Positions 42,101 to 46,130 of a stretch of 64,000 nt of DNA are shown piece by piece; position 1 is the stretch's first letter, and every line of letters starts with the position of its first letter. The stretch is from Trichobilharzia regenti. Its lineage: Eukaryota > Platyhelminthes > Trematoda > Strigeidida > Schistosomatidae. The DNA lies in NCBI GenBank assembly GCA_944472135.2, contig OX235270.1:83833168-83897167 (forward strand), in the 5' to 3' direction. Made by a program: the position numbers and the translations under genes. The notes beneath the pieces were generated by a model. The model was not told the origin of the DNA, searched no databases, and was given only the letters and a program-made list of their open reading frames with translations.

Positions 42101-44459
42101 GCGTTTGAAACTATGGGTACCTGGGTTCGAGCCTCGGTGGGGACACCATCACTCACTGGGGATTGCAGGTACATTCAACCAGCGAGTTTGAAATAGGACG
42201 AGGTGCACATCATGGATTTCACTGGTAGTCACCATCCACCAATTAAATTGTAGTTTATATTCGTTGTTTTGTTCAGGAGGTCGTAGCTAGTTGAGAAGAA
42301 TTCTCGAAATAATAAAAGGTGAGGTCATACTATTTTGGCACGTTTGTCATCACTGCTTTGTTCAAGTTTATTAATGTGAAGAACTGTATGAGAATTAATT
42401 TGTTTATAATAGTGGAATGATACGTCTTTGTCGACCTGAAACCAGTTCGGAAATTTTCTGCTTTACTCAGCCAGCATCAACCACAAGATTCGGATTCTGA
42501 GCAAAAATGTGAAGTCAGTCAGTTAGTTCTTCTATATGAGTGAGAAACTTGCACTGTGTGTCATGAAAAGGATTCCCAACATGCCACTGTAAACTTTCAT
42601 CAACAGCTGCTACCTTCGCTGGCTGGCTGCATACCGAAGATCAAATGGTCGGCTGGCCGGGAAGAATTAGCAACAAGAAACTCTGGCTAGGAACAATCCA
42701 ACTAAGAGCCCATTACTCAACAGGCATTTGGGAGAAAATGTAGATTGTTAGGACATACATTGAGGAGGCCACCGAAAGATATCGCGCTCCAGGCCCTCGA
42801 GTGGAGCCGCAATGCGAAGCGACCAGCTGGTTGTCACAGGGTGACATGGAGGAGATCGTGGTCAATCGTGAGACTAGCTAAAGAGGGCAGCAGAGAATAG
42901 GACATGGTGGAGACGTGCTGCTGAAGTCCTATGTTCCACTCGAAACCCAAGGTAATAATAATAAGTAATAATATACAATTCCCAGGTTCTATTCTTTAAG
43001 TAATTGAAGCACATAAGCGAAAGTTCACCACTGTTGCTGCACAGGTTAGTCAGTTAGCATAAGGTTGAATTTACAGCGGAAATCAATATCCACATCCATA
43101 TCAAACAACTGAAACTCTGCCACAGCTGACAGACACCCGACAGAACTGGATATTTTCAAAATATACCAGTCATCGGATTATAACTACTTAGGTCGGTGTA
43201 TCCTTTGCCCTTATCGAAGCCTATCGAACACAGCCTGACAATACAAAGTCAATCTCAAAAAGCAGTCATAGTATCTTAGGCTACCTGTATCAAAAAAATA
43301 CAAGGTAGCTGAAGTTGATCACACATTTGAGGACTCTGATCCGAGCCCAATGAAATAATCCAGGAAGAATAGTCAAGTTGTTATCAGATTTCCGTGGGAT
43401 TAAGTTCATTTTCTATTAGTTTGTTAGATCTGAATGAGATCTGAATCATACTGCAGTAATTGAATTGTTTCAGAATTCCAGTAGGTCATACAGTATTTCT
43501 CCTGTTTCCTTCCCTTTTTATTTATTCAAAAGTCAATAGTGCTAGTCAACGTGTTCAGATTTATTTTGCTACAGAAAAAATAAATTTTCCATATGAGAAT
43601 ATCACGATTGAAAATATTGCTGGTACAGACACACACTAGGGTCGCATTGTATGACAGGAAAAAAAAACTCTCTAATATATATTTCAATCCATAAAAATCT
43701 GAATATGTCAATTTTGTAAAATCGAAAATCAGACAAGCATAAACACTGTCATCTACGCAGAGATCAATGTGAGTATTCAAATCGTATGTTTGACAGATTT
43801 CATATCTATTCAGGGCTTTTCTGTCTGCAGAAAATTCTGCACTAACTGACCAAATACAAGTCAGCAACAAAAAAAAATAAATAAAATAAAACTCAATAAC
43901 AATAACACACCTGGCTGGTGATAAAAGGTGACACGAATCTCTAAACTCGATAGATATCAATGGTGACATTTTCTCGCCAAAAAGTCCTATATTCTATTCT
44001 CTGCTAGGTAGAGTGTGAAAACTAGCCTCAATTCACCCACTCACCCCCCATCTACAGCGATGCAAGATGAAGTAGGATCCATTATTGTAACAAGTAACTG
44101 TCAGCGATAATTGTTTTTTTTTAACACTAGGAGGCAGTGAGAAGAGATCTCTATAAAAGAGTGATCTATACAAGATCAAGACCTTTATTGATGGTAAAGA
44201 CTGGGAAATATTAAAGCTAATTGACGTACTACAACTGGTATTATTACTGCATGGCTAAAACCTACGCGTCGTAGAAGGTCAATAAAATGCAATACTGTTA
44301 TTATTATTATTATTATAATTTTATATTGGGAGGAATATTTTACCTCACCTTATAATCAATACCAACGGTAGAAATGTAACTGCCCTTCAGGAAGATACCA
44401 TCTTTGAAACGAATCAGCAAGGATGTCTTGCCTACACATGAGTCGCCGATAAGTAGTAG
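4025..44459 (-). CDS. Rab-family small GTPase, partial gene (4 exons, minus strand)
   Basis: Exons 44459-44349, 41553-41445, 41365-41313 and 4150-4025 join without a stop (111+109+53+126 = 399 bp, 133 codons; phases 0, 1, 0), each with GT/AG borders. Seen in order: P-loop GDSCVGKT, switch I STVGID, Rab signatures VGIDY, RLQIW, KFRSLT, YYRD and LLVYD, the G3 motif WDTAGQE and the G4 motif NKLD. Rab proteins are GTP-GDP switches that direct vesicle traffic and are anchored by C-terminal prenyl groups. The stretch [18 protein letters not shown] most resembles Rab26/Rab37, which act in secretory-granule traffic; that subfamily call is inference. The G5 SAK motif and cysteine tail are absent and should lie left of base 1. 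The N-terminal exon is unresolved. [11 protein letters not shown] is unusual where most Rabs have YDVT or YDIT. The downstream intron is 37,162 bp. Confidence 0.93.
4661..4880 (+). mobile_element. type-1a tRNA-headed SINE with RTE1-like tail
   Basis: tRNA-like head ending in ggggttcgatctccggcc, body ctggtaaagagggaagaatg and gaggctagcaaccc, tail ttgaagtcctatgttccatt. The tail faces the tail of the minus-strand RTE1 copy at 4881. Confidence 0.8.
4881..5800 (-). pseudogene. RTE1 LINE 3' fragment
   Basis: Minus-strand RTE1 remnant placed tail-to-tail with the preceding type-1a SINE. In pieces it encodes [20 protein letters not shown] and KSVLLAMRN, corresponding to [27 protein letters not shown] of RTE proteins. 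Frameshifted and dead. Confidence 0.75.
5818..6048 (+). mobile_element. type-1a SINE, well preserved
   Basis: Head with gcacagcggttaggacgctt and gggttcgatccccggccgat; body and tail complete (gaagccctatgttccactgg) before an A-rich end. Confidence 0.83.
6049..6879. other. no gene seen; simple repeats
   Basis: AT-rich intron sequence with an (ATT)n run near 6520-6540. A (CA)n-like run lies just beyond, at 7095-7120. No coding signal. Confidence 0.5.
6880..6945 (+). mobile_element. type-2 SINE tail fragment
   Basis: Only the part from gctgtccagtactcc to gattaaatcctccatgcaat is left. Confidence 0.5.
7380..7560 (+). mobile_element. type-2 SINE, diverged
   Basis: Head tggctgaatgctcaatgag with B-box ctttgaatcccggtgg; the hammerhead segment is replaced by ttgttgaggagctgac. 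The tail ctctctaactgatatgag is recognisable. Confidence 0.55.
7700..8159 (-). mobile_element. RTE2 LINE 3' fragment with 16-bp target duplication
   Basis: A 460-bp insertion flanked by perfect 16-bp repeats cagtaaacacgggatg (7684-7699 and 8160-8175). The 3' end is a ctgtctg tail. The frame gives [31 protein letters not shown] and [12 protein letters not shown], the RTE2 C-terminus. Heavily 5'-truncated, as is usual for target-primed reverse transcription. Confidence 0.88.
8500..9270 (+). pseudogene. RTE1 LINE 3' half, interrupted by the CR1-type element
   Basis: A decayed RTE-type reverse-transcriptase tail. Scattered frames give [30 protein letters not shown] and YGSETC, the usual order of the RTE thumb and C-terminal region. 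It is nearly the reverse complement of 23130-23800. The copy stops at about 9270, and its tail resumes at 12588-12640 after the CR1 insertion. Many frameshifts show it is dead. Confidence 0.8.
9271..12587 (+). mobile_element. CR1/Jockey-type non-LTR retrotransposon
   Basis: The unit begins where an RTE1 copy breaks off (about 9270) and ends in a short TATAA repeat tail with an AATAAA signal at 12559-12564. Immediately after it, at 12588, the RTE1 3' tail resumes. It has about 55 bp of 5' leader, one long ORF and a 415-bp 3' region. CR1-group elements end in short tandem repeats rather than poly(A), which fits. I see no clear target-site duplication. It is antisense to the Rab gene. The short leader suggests 5' truncation or loss of an ORF1. 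Confidence 0.85.
9326..12172 (+). CDS. endonuclease-reverse transcriptase (ORF2) of CR1-type LINE
   Basis: An intact 948-residue protein. An AP-endonuclease-like domain covers about residues 66-275: LQETWL (catalytic Glu101), GDFN (217-220) and SDHC (268-271). The reverse transcriptase lies about 500-780: FRPIAITSP (538-546), [35 protein letters not shown] and the catalytic YADD at 694-697. Such proteins nick the target, prime on it and copy the element RNA. Every catalytic motif and the whole frame are preserved, unlike all other LINE copies here. The first ATG is used; the endonuclease core begins near [13 protein letters not shown], so a later start is possible. No RNase H domain is visible, as in most CR1 elements. 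Confidence 0.92.
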   Translation: MHPVSRLPAYTYHLNMNSSRIIYSRNFINNLRPNDFHIPKKPRRKHRSGWQRALKRTPIHLTTVPVIMNSNCRSLPNKIMYLQSLMSTDTYHNTAIIALQETWLHELYDDNLISLKDFILFRQDRQCCNKKNGGGVATFIHSKWSVSNNICFTFSNDFIDCITVKCRPKHIPKYKQFYITNMYISPSCSPSDLSNFADEFTMFAAANFDNSLSVITGDFNTSDCSFLEALGHTNIVKFPTRLDKTLDLVFTNDEGVYETRRRSPIHNSDHCIVRVLPKIYSKTHIKIFSHLSTKAQQRSYTSDNLLNLRCMLKDTNWDLFYESTLDDSITNIMDYLKFCLDICCPKQTLFKRLDRFSSPHLKQLRRQKEMLYKCKDKLGLKKINAQIKSEIKNLNAIYNQTLLSCKSPNSMWKLFNEITGNSKRCNVFPSCDVNALNLSFIRSPSTITTSNVTNLVADNFQDFNTLDVLKCLKTLKPSHSLGPDGIPAYVLKQCADALCSPLTNILNASFSENVVPVPWKDIKIVPVPKPGNSKNVKFRPIAITSPFLKLMEKLILLKLEPSLKSFEDPKQFAYRQGRSTLDAAAVLHNSIVSSLDKGAKYVRCTFLDFTSAFDSVPRSLLLNKLSTTQTESWVTKWLHSYFSNRMQYTVYKGQSSSAVLTESGVPQGAVLSPLLFSFFLHDLPSSNDINFVKYADDLTVSLPVKCQNDCSKLNGFLSEISQWSKENGLTLNPSKCQTVNFTFRHKSDLNKLVSAHEVCNIDGTEIETKSEIKYLGVTLSSDLSWSSHILTISKKIYRLTFYIKKLRHSGVTQPLLLQFVNSRILPIILYCSPLVFPGLLKKDYTLLRRMLKVVSRVSSLPLSQLVNILVDRHMDSCEKWAKSILSDSQHPLHSQLSPCISSGKTRSLYRKLYARTSKYKNSSIPYLARVLCDKECIRHETFNLLNSH
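12588..12645 (+). pseudogene. RTE1 3' tail, right half of the interrupted copy
   Basis: Reads ttgaagccctatgtttcatt, then an aaggaataataata tail. This is the standard RTE1 3' end, continuing the copy that broke off at 9270. Confidence 0.7.
12690..12897 (+). mobile_element. type-1a SINE, degenerate
   Basis: B-box region ggttcggggttcgatcccga, body ggggaaggttggacatgaag, tail gaagccttacgttctactgg. Confidence 0.65.
12898..14454. other. no gene seen apart from a SINE fragment
   Basis: AT-rich intron sequence; a (TA)n run near 13600-13614. The stretch 13760-14100 is more GC-balanced, but I recognise nothing in it. Confidence 0.45.
13638..13758 (-). mobile_element. type-1b SINE tail fragment
   Basis: Complement of the 1b tail (ttacagcttgattccatag, ggtacaagtatggaattttc, catggatatcggtagcccaa). 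The tRNA-like head is missing. Confidence 0.75.
14455..14930 (-). pseudogene. RTE2 LINE 3' fragment
   Basis: Same segment as the 7700-8159 copy: tail of gactgactgacc repeats, then the complement of the LPGWGPRD and HQSMKS coding blocks. More diverged. I did not resolve a target duplication. Confidence 0.72.
15215..15840. mobile_element. composite of two inverted type-2 SINEs
   Basis: A minus-strand copy (about 15215-15545) is followed by a plus-strand copy (about 15635-15840), head to head. The spacer (cttctcactagaacttactc ... gtttcaagtccgaacatgg) has a diverged counterpart in the pair at 19720-20205, so the pair behaves as one unit. Confidence 0.65.
15841..16974. other. no gene seen; (TA)n microsatellites
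   Basis: Two (TA)n tracts at about 16395-16414 and 16531-16554; otherwise unrecognised AT-rich sequence. Confidence 0.5.
16975..17235. mobile_element. inverted type-2 SINE pair (minus fragment, plus copy)
   Basis: Minus fragment 16975-17055 directly joined to a plus copy 17055-17235 with head ccagtgggttaatggtctac, B-box ggtttgaaccccagtgg, and hammerhead remnant ccgatggagagtcccaaacc, aggacaaaacagctgttcag. Confidence 0.65.
17445..17635 (+). mobile_element. type-2 SINE
   Basis: B-box gattcgaaccccggtgg and hammerhead remnant taatgaagagttccaaccca, gggaaaaacagttgtccact; tail ctctaaccgatgtcacctc. Confidence 0.62.
17636..18489. other. no gene seen
   Basis: Unrecognised AT-rich sequence upstream of the Penelope-like remnant; it may include its decayed 5' part. 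Confidence 0.4.
18490..18985 (+). pseudogene. Penelope-like element: RT end and GIY-YIG endonuclease remnant
   Basis: 133 open codons with [28 protein letters not shown] and [14 protein letters not shown], matching the post-palm region of Penelope-type reverse transcriptases (YRKPTxTGLYLNFxS, then the linker). After a TAA at 18886, another frame gives [20 protein letters not shown], like the CxCxxxYIGRTxRRxxxR of their GIY-YIG endonuclease (tyrosine kept, GRT altered). Truncated at 5' and by RTE1 at 18985. Confidence 0.82.
18985..19545 (-). pseudogene. RTE1 LINE 3' fragment
   Basis: Shares the ggcttcagccac, ctccaccaggctccaactctg and ctgatcttgagta blocks with the copy at 4881. It abuts the Penelope-like remnant to its left. 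Non-coding through stops. Confidence 0.7.
19720..20205. mobile_element. composite of two inverted type-2 SINEs
   Basis: Minus copy about 19720-20030, plus 3' portion about 20065-20205. The plus part has ctgccgaagagtcctaaact, aggatgaaatagctgcccag (hammerhead with U4 changed). The spacer is shared with the 15215 composite. Confidence 0.65.
20206..21035. other. no gene seen; GT and CTC repeats
   Basis: (GT)n near 20248-20262 and a (TCC)n-like run near 20775-20795. No coding exon found. Confidence 0.45.
21063..21430 (+). mobile_element. type-2 SINE, near full length
   Basis: The best plus-strand copy: 5' unit (gagaagtcgtgaccagtgag), head tggctgaatggtttacgag, B-box gggttcgaatcccagtggg, hammerhead remnant ccgataattcccaaactagg, atgaaacagc, and stem-I strand cagtac. 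It lies between 27-bp direct repeats (21036-21062 and 21431-21457). Confidence 0.78.
21530..21740 (+). pseudogene. Penelope-like element C-terminal remnant
   Basis: The frame reads [40 protein letters not shown] and [13 protein letters not shown], the C-terminal end of Penelope GIY-YIG endonuclease proteins (HLLDTGHxVD, then AFKVI and LCVQKE). Closely bounded by an inverted repeat (21476-21523 and 21992-22040) and followed by a hammerhead candidate, consistent with the terminal structures of Penelope elements. Confidence 0.82.
21959..22018 (+). ncRNA. hammerhead ribozyme candidate associated with the Penelope-like remnant
   Basis: Type-I layout: stem I 5' strand TGTAAGCAG (21959-21967), core CTGACGA (21968-21974), short stem II region GAAGGCAAC, core GAA (21984-21986), stem III ATAAAA paired to TTTTAT (21987-21992 with 22003-22008), predicted cleavage after T22009, stem I 3' strand CTGCTAACA (22010-22018). 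Stem I pairs at 8 of 9 positions. Stem II is nearly absent (one G-C pair), so activity may be weak. Penelope-like elements are known to carry hammerheads. Confidence is for a hammerhead origin, not activity. Confidence 0.65.
22041..22879. other. no gene seen; possible unclassified repeat
   Basis: (CA)n at 22393-22406 and AG-rich sequence. 22670-22800 is GC-richer and contains ggttcaatcccttcacatcc, reminiscent of a B-box, but I could not complete a tRNA-like fold. Confidence 0.35.
22880..24540 (-). pseudogene. RTE1 LINE, longest minus-strand copy
   Basis: About 1.65 kb from the 3' tail back into the reverse transcriptase. A frame at 24397-24122 reads [40 protein letters not shown] and ISILRIVI, the region of RTE RTs just upstream of the palm. 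The thumb region carries expanded runs of complemented ctgg/ctga. It is frameshifted. Copies at 8500 (plus) and 39520 (minus) match it. Confidence 0.8.
24750..25075 (+). mobile_element. type-3 SINE fragments
   Basis: 24750-24950 holds gacgtctccaacagcatcac, agaagggatgtgagttcctt and ctccaaccatctaata (body and 3' end). 24960-25075 is a separate 5' part (gaatttagtctgcatcaaac). The hammerhead region is scrambled. Confidence 0.6.
25310..25830 (-). pseudogene. RTE1 LINE 3' fragment
   Basis: Contains the complemented tail (catgcgtttcgagtgggaca) and the ctcagagaatctc, ttgttgggcgataggtttctg and ctaatcttcattg landmarks of RTE1, more diverged than other copies. Confidence 0.6.
26055..26385 (-). mobile_element. 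type-3 SINE, near full length
   Basis: Minus strand: 5' leader, tRNA-like head with A-box-like agctcgaatagctcgacgat and B-box gggttcgaatctcagaag, hammerhead remnant ctgattggtgaatgcc, and 3' end ctccaaccatctg. An 8-bp insertion breaks the core. Confidence 0.75.
26400..26680. repeat. duplicated ~280-bp unit, copy 1
   Basis: Nearly identical to 30335-30620 (shared gcgcctattttctaatcttc, ttaggcaatacgtttacaag). Both copies run on into a minus-strand type-2 SINE tail, so duplication carried the junction with it. Origin unknown. This copy lies between two inverted type-3 SINE ends. Confidence 0.85.
26690..26775 (-). mobile_element. type-2 SINE 3' fragment
   Basis: The tail joined to the duplicated unit, cut after gagtactgacagctc by the following type-3 fragment. 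Confidence 0.65.
26778..26925 (+). mobile_element. type-3 SINE 5' fragment
   Basis: gcaccgtgatgacaagctac, gaattcagtctgcac and agtgtccaatcaaag are the type-3 leader; the tRNA-like head is lost. Confidence 0.65.
26926..28009. other. no gene seen
   Basis: Unique-looking AT-rich intron sequence; short ORFs have no recognisable domain. Confidence 0.4.
28010..28360. mobile_element. inverted type-2 SINE pair
   Basis: Minus tail fragment 28010-28080, then a plus copy 28085-28360 with head ggttgaatggtctacgagct and hammerhead remnant gaaaggggagtctcagacta, agacgaaacgactgtcaagt. Confidence 0.65.
28380..28835. mobile_element. inverted type-2 SINE pair
   Basis: Minus copy 28380-28640 and plus copy 28645-28835 head to head. 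The plus copy reads ctgccgataattcacaaact, aggatgaagcagc at the hammerhead. Confidence 0.65.
28836..30334. other. no gene seen; several microsatellites
   Basis: (GAAT)n near 29590, (TATG)n near 29817-29837, and a long (TA)n at about 30071-30105. No coding exon recognised. Confidence 0.5.
30335..30620. repeat. duplicated ~280-bp unit, copy 2
   Basis: Second copy of 26400-26680, 3.9 kb away in direct orientation, with a few substitutions and a 2-bp deletion. Confidence 0.85.
30635..30779 (-). mobile_element. type-2 SINE, interrupted by RTE1
   Basis: Tail through ggttcgaaccttccggtt; sequence then switches to the RTE1 tail at 30780. The junction dates this RTE1 insertion after the SINE. Confidence 0.62.
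31719..32044 (-). repeat. 3' LTR (element orientation)
   Basis: Identical to the 5' LTR. Its first bases contain the TAG that ends the internal ORF. Confidence 0.9.
32023..32442 (-). CDS. gag-integrase fusion ORF of the deleted LTR element
   Basis: 139 codons from the ATG at 32442 to a TAG at 32025-32023, which lies inside the 3' LTR. The first half ([20 protein letters not shown] through [16 protein letters not shown]) looks like the start of a Gag. The second half ([23 protein letters not shown]) matches the C-terminal tail domain of Gypsy integrases. The joint is in frame, so a deletion of most of gag-pol left an open fusion. The frame is also open upstream into the LTR (to 32535). Function is unknown; it may simply be a recent deletion with no time to decay. 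Confidence 0.75.
   Translation of the reverse strand: MKSLYPAVFDGDIWIFGQDFKTSAQLSGVQDLSAMELLLETLLGGRAKAAYEGVGRSMDECSTGSGKQFPKWEGPYMVTSRWGYADTVAMANNERRVNVSELQKWIQRDKPTMTPAPSRSSRLQSHVFDGGTSVVRAGC
32467..32792 (-). repeat. 5' LTR (element orientation)
   Basis: Minus-strand LTR with four CCAAT-type motifs (three in aaccaatca, one in the ccaaccaatcgg block on the complement), a TATA-like tataaatac and an aataaaa signal. The order CCAAT boxes, TATA, polyadenylation signal suits a U3-R-U5 promoter. Confidence 0.9.
33755..33945 (-). mobile_element. type-2 SINE, diverged
   Basis: Contains gtactggacagctatttcct, ccactcaaggttcgaacaca and ccttctagttacac in minus orientation. It ends at the Penelope-like remnant. 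Confidence 0.6.
33955..34345 (+). pseudogene. Penelope-like element, GIY-YIG endonuclease region
   Basis: In frame: [19 protein letters not shown], then [37 protein letters not shown] and KQKLCSFKR. This fits CxCGDIYIGRT...HLVDNGHVV...AFKVI...LCVQKR of Penelope endonucleases, with YIG degraded to HFR and one stop near TGHLP. A different lineage from the copies at 18490 and 21530. Confidence 0.8.
34346..35509. other. no gene seen
   Basis: AT-rich sequence downstream of a Penelope-like remnant; may include its 3' untranslated part. Earlier, at 33143-33170, there is a (CA)n tract. Confidence 0.4.
35510..36046 (+). pseudogene. RTE1 LINE, left half of copy interrupted by RTE2
   Basis: Plus-strand RTE1 block with frames such as [17 protein letters not shown] and [14 protein letters not shown], equivalent to KSVLLYGSETW...FINRCLR. 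It ends at the 12-bp target duplication ctgtcttcgctg (36035-36046) and continues at 37197. Confidence 0.75.
36047..37184 (-). mobile_element. RTE2 LINE, 5'-truncated insertion with 12-bp target duplication
   Basis: Bounded by identical 12-bp copies of ctgtcttcgctg at 36035-36046 and 37185-37196. The 3' end carries a (CAGA)n-type tail. The truncated reverse transcriptase begins at [13 protein letters not shown] and includes [60 protein letters not shown] and [11 protein letters not shown]. It lies on the Rab coding strand. Confidence 0.88.
36152..37184 (-). pseudogene. RTE2 reverse transcriptase C-terminal part (truncated)
   Basis: About 343 codons open from the truncation point to a stop at 36152. 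The catalytic palm motif YADD is present, but everything before [10 protein letters not shown] (fingers, most of the palm, endonuclease) is missing, so it cannot be functional. The frame is open further upstream to 37411, giving a 419-codon ORF, but those first ~75 codons are the antisense of the RTE1 host copy and are not real coding sequence. Confidence 0.85.
37197..37510 (+). pseudogene. RTE1 LINE, right half of interrupted copy with tail
   Basis: Continues the RTE1 copy from 36046 (ggcggaagtaattagcaaga, caacaaatatcccaaggaga) and ends with the tail gaagccttatgtcctattga and an AT-rich run. Confidence 0.72.
37511..39519. other. no gene seen; longest unannotated intron stretch
   Basis: Two kilobases of AT-rich sequence with a (TA)n tract near 37784-37802. 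No recognisable exon or transposon. Confidence 0.45.
39520..40480 (-). pseudogene. RTE1 LINE 3' fragment
   Basis: Tail at 39530 followed by every RTE1 landmark up to the VTSF-equivalent block. The frame 40215-39946 reads [30 protein letters not shown] and SVITK-like decayed thumb sequence. Multiple frameshifts. Confidence 0.72.
41313..41365 (-). CDS. Rab exon C: LLVYD strand
   Basis: This 53-bp exon begins with the last two bases of an alanine codon and then reads [17 protein letters not shown], matching the beta-strand LLVYDVTN..SF.NI of Rabs. The acceptor is tttag and the donor after AAG is gtgagt. It was found by demanding phase compatibility with exons B and D. MCK replaces the usual V/I-T-N, a substitution worth checking in transcripts. 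Confidence 0.88.
41445..41553 (-). CDS. Rab exon B: switch II (WDTAGQE)
   Basis: It encodes 36 codons plus one base. IKT continues VGIDYK from exon A, as in Rab8/10-type proteins (VGIDFKIKT). [17 protein letters not shown] carries the catalytic glutamine of switch II and two Rab signatures, followed by SYYRDTS. The acceptor is attag and the donor gtaggt. The phase-1 G is completed by CT of exon C to give alanine. The following intron is only 79 bp. Confidence 0.93.
41738..42252. mobile_element. type-4 (Sm-alpha-like) SINE foldback
   Basis: Two type-4 copies head to head: minus 41738-41922, plus about 42005-42252. Ends match as inverted repeats (aattggtggatg, tgactaccagtgg, aatccaggatg on the left; their complements on the right). 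Heads contain ggcccaagtggtctagtgga and, in the plus copy, B-box gggttcgagcctcggtggg. The plus copy has lost its CTGA core. Lies in the Rab intron between exons A and B. Confidence 0.78.
41765..41820 (-). ncRNA. hammerhead-like motif in a type-4 (Sm-alpha-like) SINE
   Basis: Minus strand: ATGACGA, stem II GTCC/GGAC with loop GAAATA, GAA, stem III TGCGCA, then TC and the ctggattccac stem-I strand. This closely follows the Sm-alpha hammerhead (gacgagtcc...ggacgaa...cctggattccac). The first core C is A and the A opening stem III is G, so this copy is probably inactive. Confidence 0.72.
42420..42960 (+). pseudogene. RTE1 LINE 3' fragment
   Basis: Plus-strand RTE1 remnant with an intact tail: ctgaagtcctatgttccact, then aaggtaataataataag. 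It shares gatatcgcgctccaggccct with the copy at 9100. This copy shows the RTE1 tail most clearly and so links it to the type-1a SINE tail. Confidence 0.78.
42961..44348. other. Rab intron sequence, no other exon established
   Basis: Contains the 147-codon ORF listed separately and (ATT)n near 44297-44315; otherwise nothing recognised. Confidence 0.45.
43526..43969 (-). CDS. hypothetical 147-codon ORF in the first Rab intron
   Basis: An ATG-started ORF of 147 codons on the host-gene strand, inside the 2.8-kb intron between Rab exons A and B. I recognise no family. It has two hydrophobic stretches, near residues 22-40 and 105-125, and is rich in Phe, Leu, Ile and Tyr, as expected from AT-rich sequence. 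It could be a chance ORF, an alternative exon or a small membrane protein. No flanking splice signals were established. Confidence 0.15.
   Translation of the reverse strand: MSPLISIEFRDSCHLLSPARCVIVIEFYFIYFFLLLTCIWSVSAEFSADRKALNRYEICQTYDLNTHIDLCVDDSVYACLIFDFTKLTYSDFYGLKYILESFFFLSYNATLVCVCTSNIFNRDILIWKIYFFCSKINLNTLTSTIDF
44349..44459 (-). CDS. Rab exon A: P-loop and switch I
   Basis: This exon encodes 37 residues beginning [13 protein letters not shown] and ending STVGIDYK, so it holds the nucleotide-binding P-loop (G1) and the effector-loop threonine. The acceptor AG at 44461-44460 follows a strong pyrimidine tract. The donor after AAG reads gtgagg. An ATG nine bases upstream (44468) would give MFQ before LLLIGDS in frame, so translation starting here without an upstream exon is a weaker alternative. 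The next intron is 2,795 bp. Confidence 0.92.
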
Positions 44460-45004
44460 CTGAAACATGGGAAAAAAAAGATAGATCAGTAGAAATAACA
44501 TTATCGCATAGGCATCACTATTATTCTGATGACTGTGATGATAATAGTGTATAATGAATGCCGGATATCAATAGGCACAAAGTTCTGCTTAAGACAATTT
44601 TGGCATACGTCAACAAAGTGTATCAGAAAACTTAAAGAAACCGATGAATTCGCGAAGATTTGAACTTACACAAACCATCGCCGAATGCAATAAGTGGACT
44701 AATTGGCTGTGAAGGAAACGATTAGTGTTGCAAATACATCGTTTAGTCACCCCAGACAAATGTTGATACTACTTCATACCTACTAAAAGTTTGAATCTTT
44801 CATTATTTGACTGAGGACAGTCGAATATCGATACTTAAAATATCCTTCTCATCATAAAATAATTAAAATGGTTCAGGTGAGTATAGATTAATCTTATGAT
44901 TCCCCGACGAATTGTTCGCATTTACTTATGATAAGTTTTGAGATTATAGTTGGATTAGAAAATGATTGCCTTAACTGGTATGGTACTAAATCTCATTTTA
45001 CTTT

Positions 45005-46130
45005 ATTTGTTATTCCCCCCGACAGGGACATAGGGCTTCAATAAACCACCTCCATTCTCTCCTGTTCTCTGCAGTTGTCATCATCTGGTCCCACGACTAC
45101 CCATAAGCCTTCATTTCTTCTTCACTCAATCAACTCCATCTCATCGTTCGACCGCAGGCCAACTCGTCGCCTACACTCGACGATCTTATCAGCGTAAATC
45201 CGATCCATCTTCATTTTCATCTACATATTTGTTAATCGATGGGCTGTTGGTTGGTTCCTTCCTAGAGTTCCATCTTGCTAATTATTTCCGACCTGCCACC
45301 TGATCCTCAGTATGGAGTAGGCGAAGGCAATTGTTGATAAAAGTTTGCAGCAGCCTGTTGGAAATGCTTTTCGCGAAACGTGCCGAGTGTCTGATCCATA
45401 AAGATGAAGTGACTGACGCCACATTGGTGTTGGAAATCCGAATTTCGTTGTTTATGTTATGGAGTGCAGAAGATTTCCAAATTGATTTCAGAGTGATGTA
45501 GGTGTCTATTGCCTCTCTGATTCTGGTTGGTTTTTGACATCCTCATCAGTGTCAACTGTCTGTAGTCGAAGCGATTCAGTGCATACAAGTGAAGTGGGTG
45601 GTGCCTTTCAGATTTCTCCCGTTGGTAGTGATTGGTGCTTGTTGTTGTTGTTGTTGTATGTCTATATTCGTCACCTTCGTTTTCACTATGTTCACTTGAA
45701 GTCCCGTCTTTACTGTCTCTCCTCTTCTGACAATTTTTTCACTTTCTTCTGTAATTCTTCGAGTGTGCAATAATTCGCGAATTGCAGATCTTCTAGAGTC
45801 TCCTTATCGATTCAACGCATTTCTGTCTTCTGGCTCCCACACAAAGTTGGAAGTGTAATCCAGTTCACCAGAAATAGGAATATGATGCGTGATAGTGGTC
45901 AGCCTTGTCTTGCTTGTGTATTCACTTCAAAGACTTCGCTGATTTTTCTGTTGACGATCATTTGACATATGGCATCCATCATATATCAGTTGAATGAGGT
46001 TGATAAAGATTTGTAGAACTTCCCTACATAGTGTTGAAGCAGTTTCCAAATTATCTCACAGTTAACGTTGCCGAAGGCCTTTTCAAAGTGAATGAAGCTG
46101 AGGTTGAGATTTGACTTCCATTTCATACTT
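45005..46130 (-). pseudogene. RTE1 LINE 3' fragment
   Basis: Minus-strand RTE1 remnant outside the giant intron. Piecewise frames give VKTGLQVNIVKTKVTNI, like the LNVNCGKTKV motif upstream of the RTE thumb. It extends further 5' than most copies (to a block also found at 24060-24200). Confidence 0.75.
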
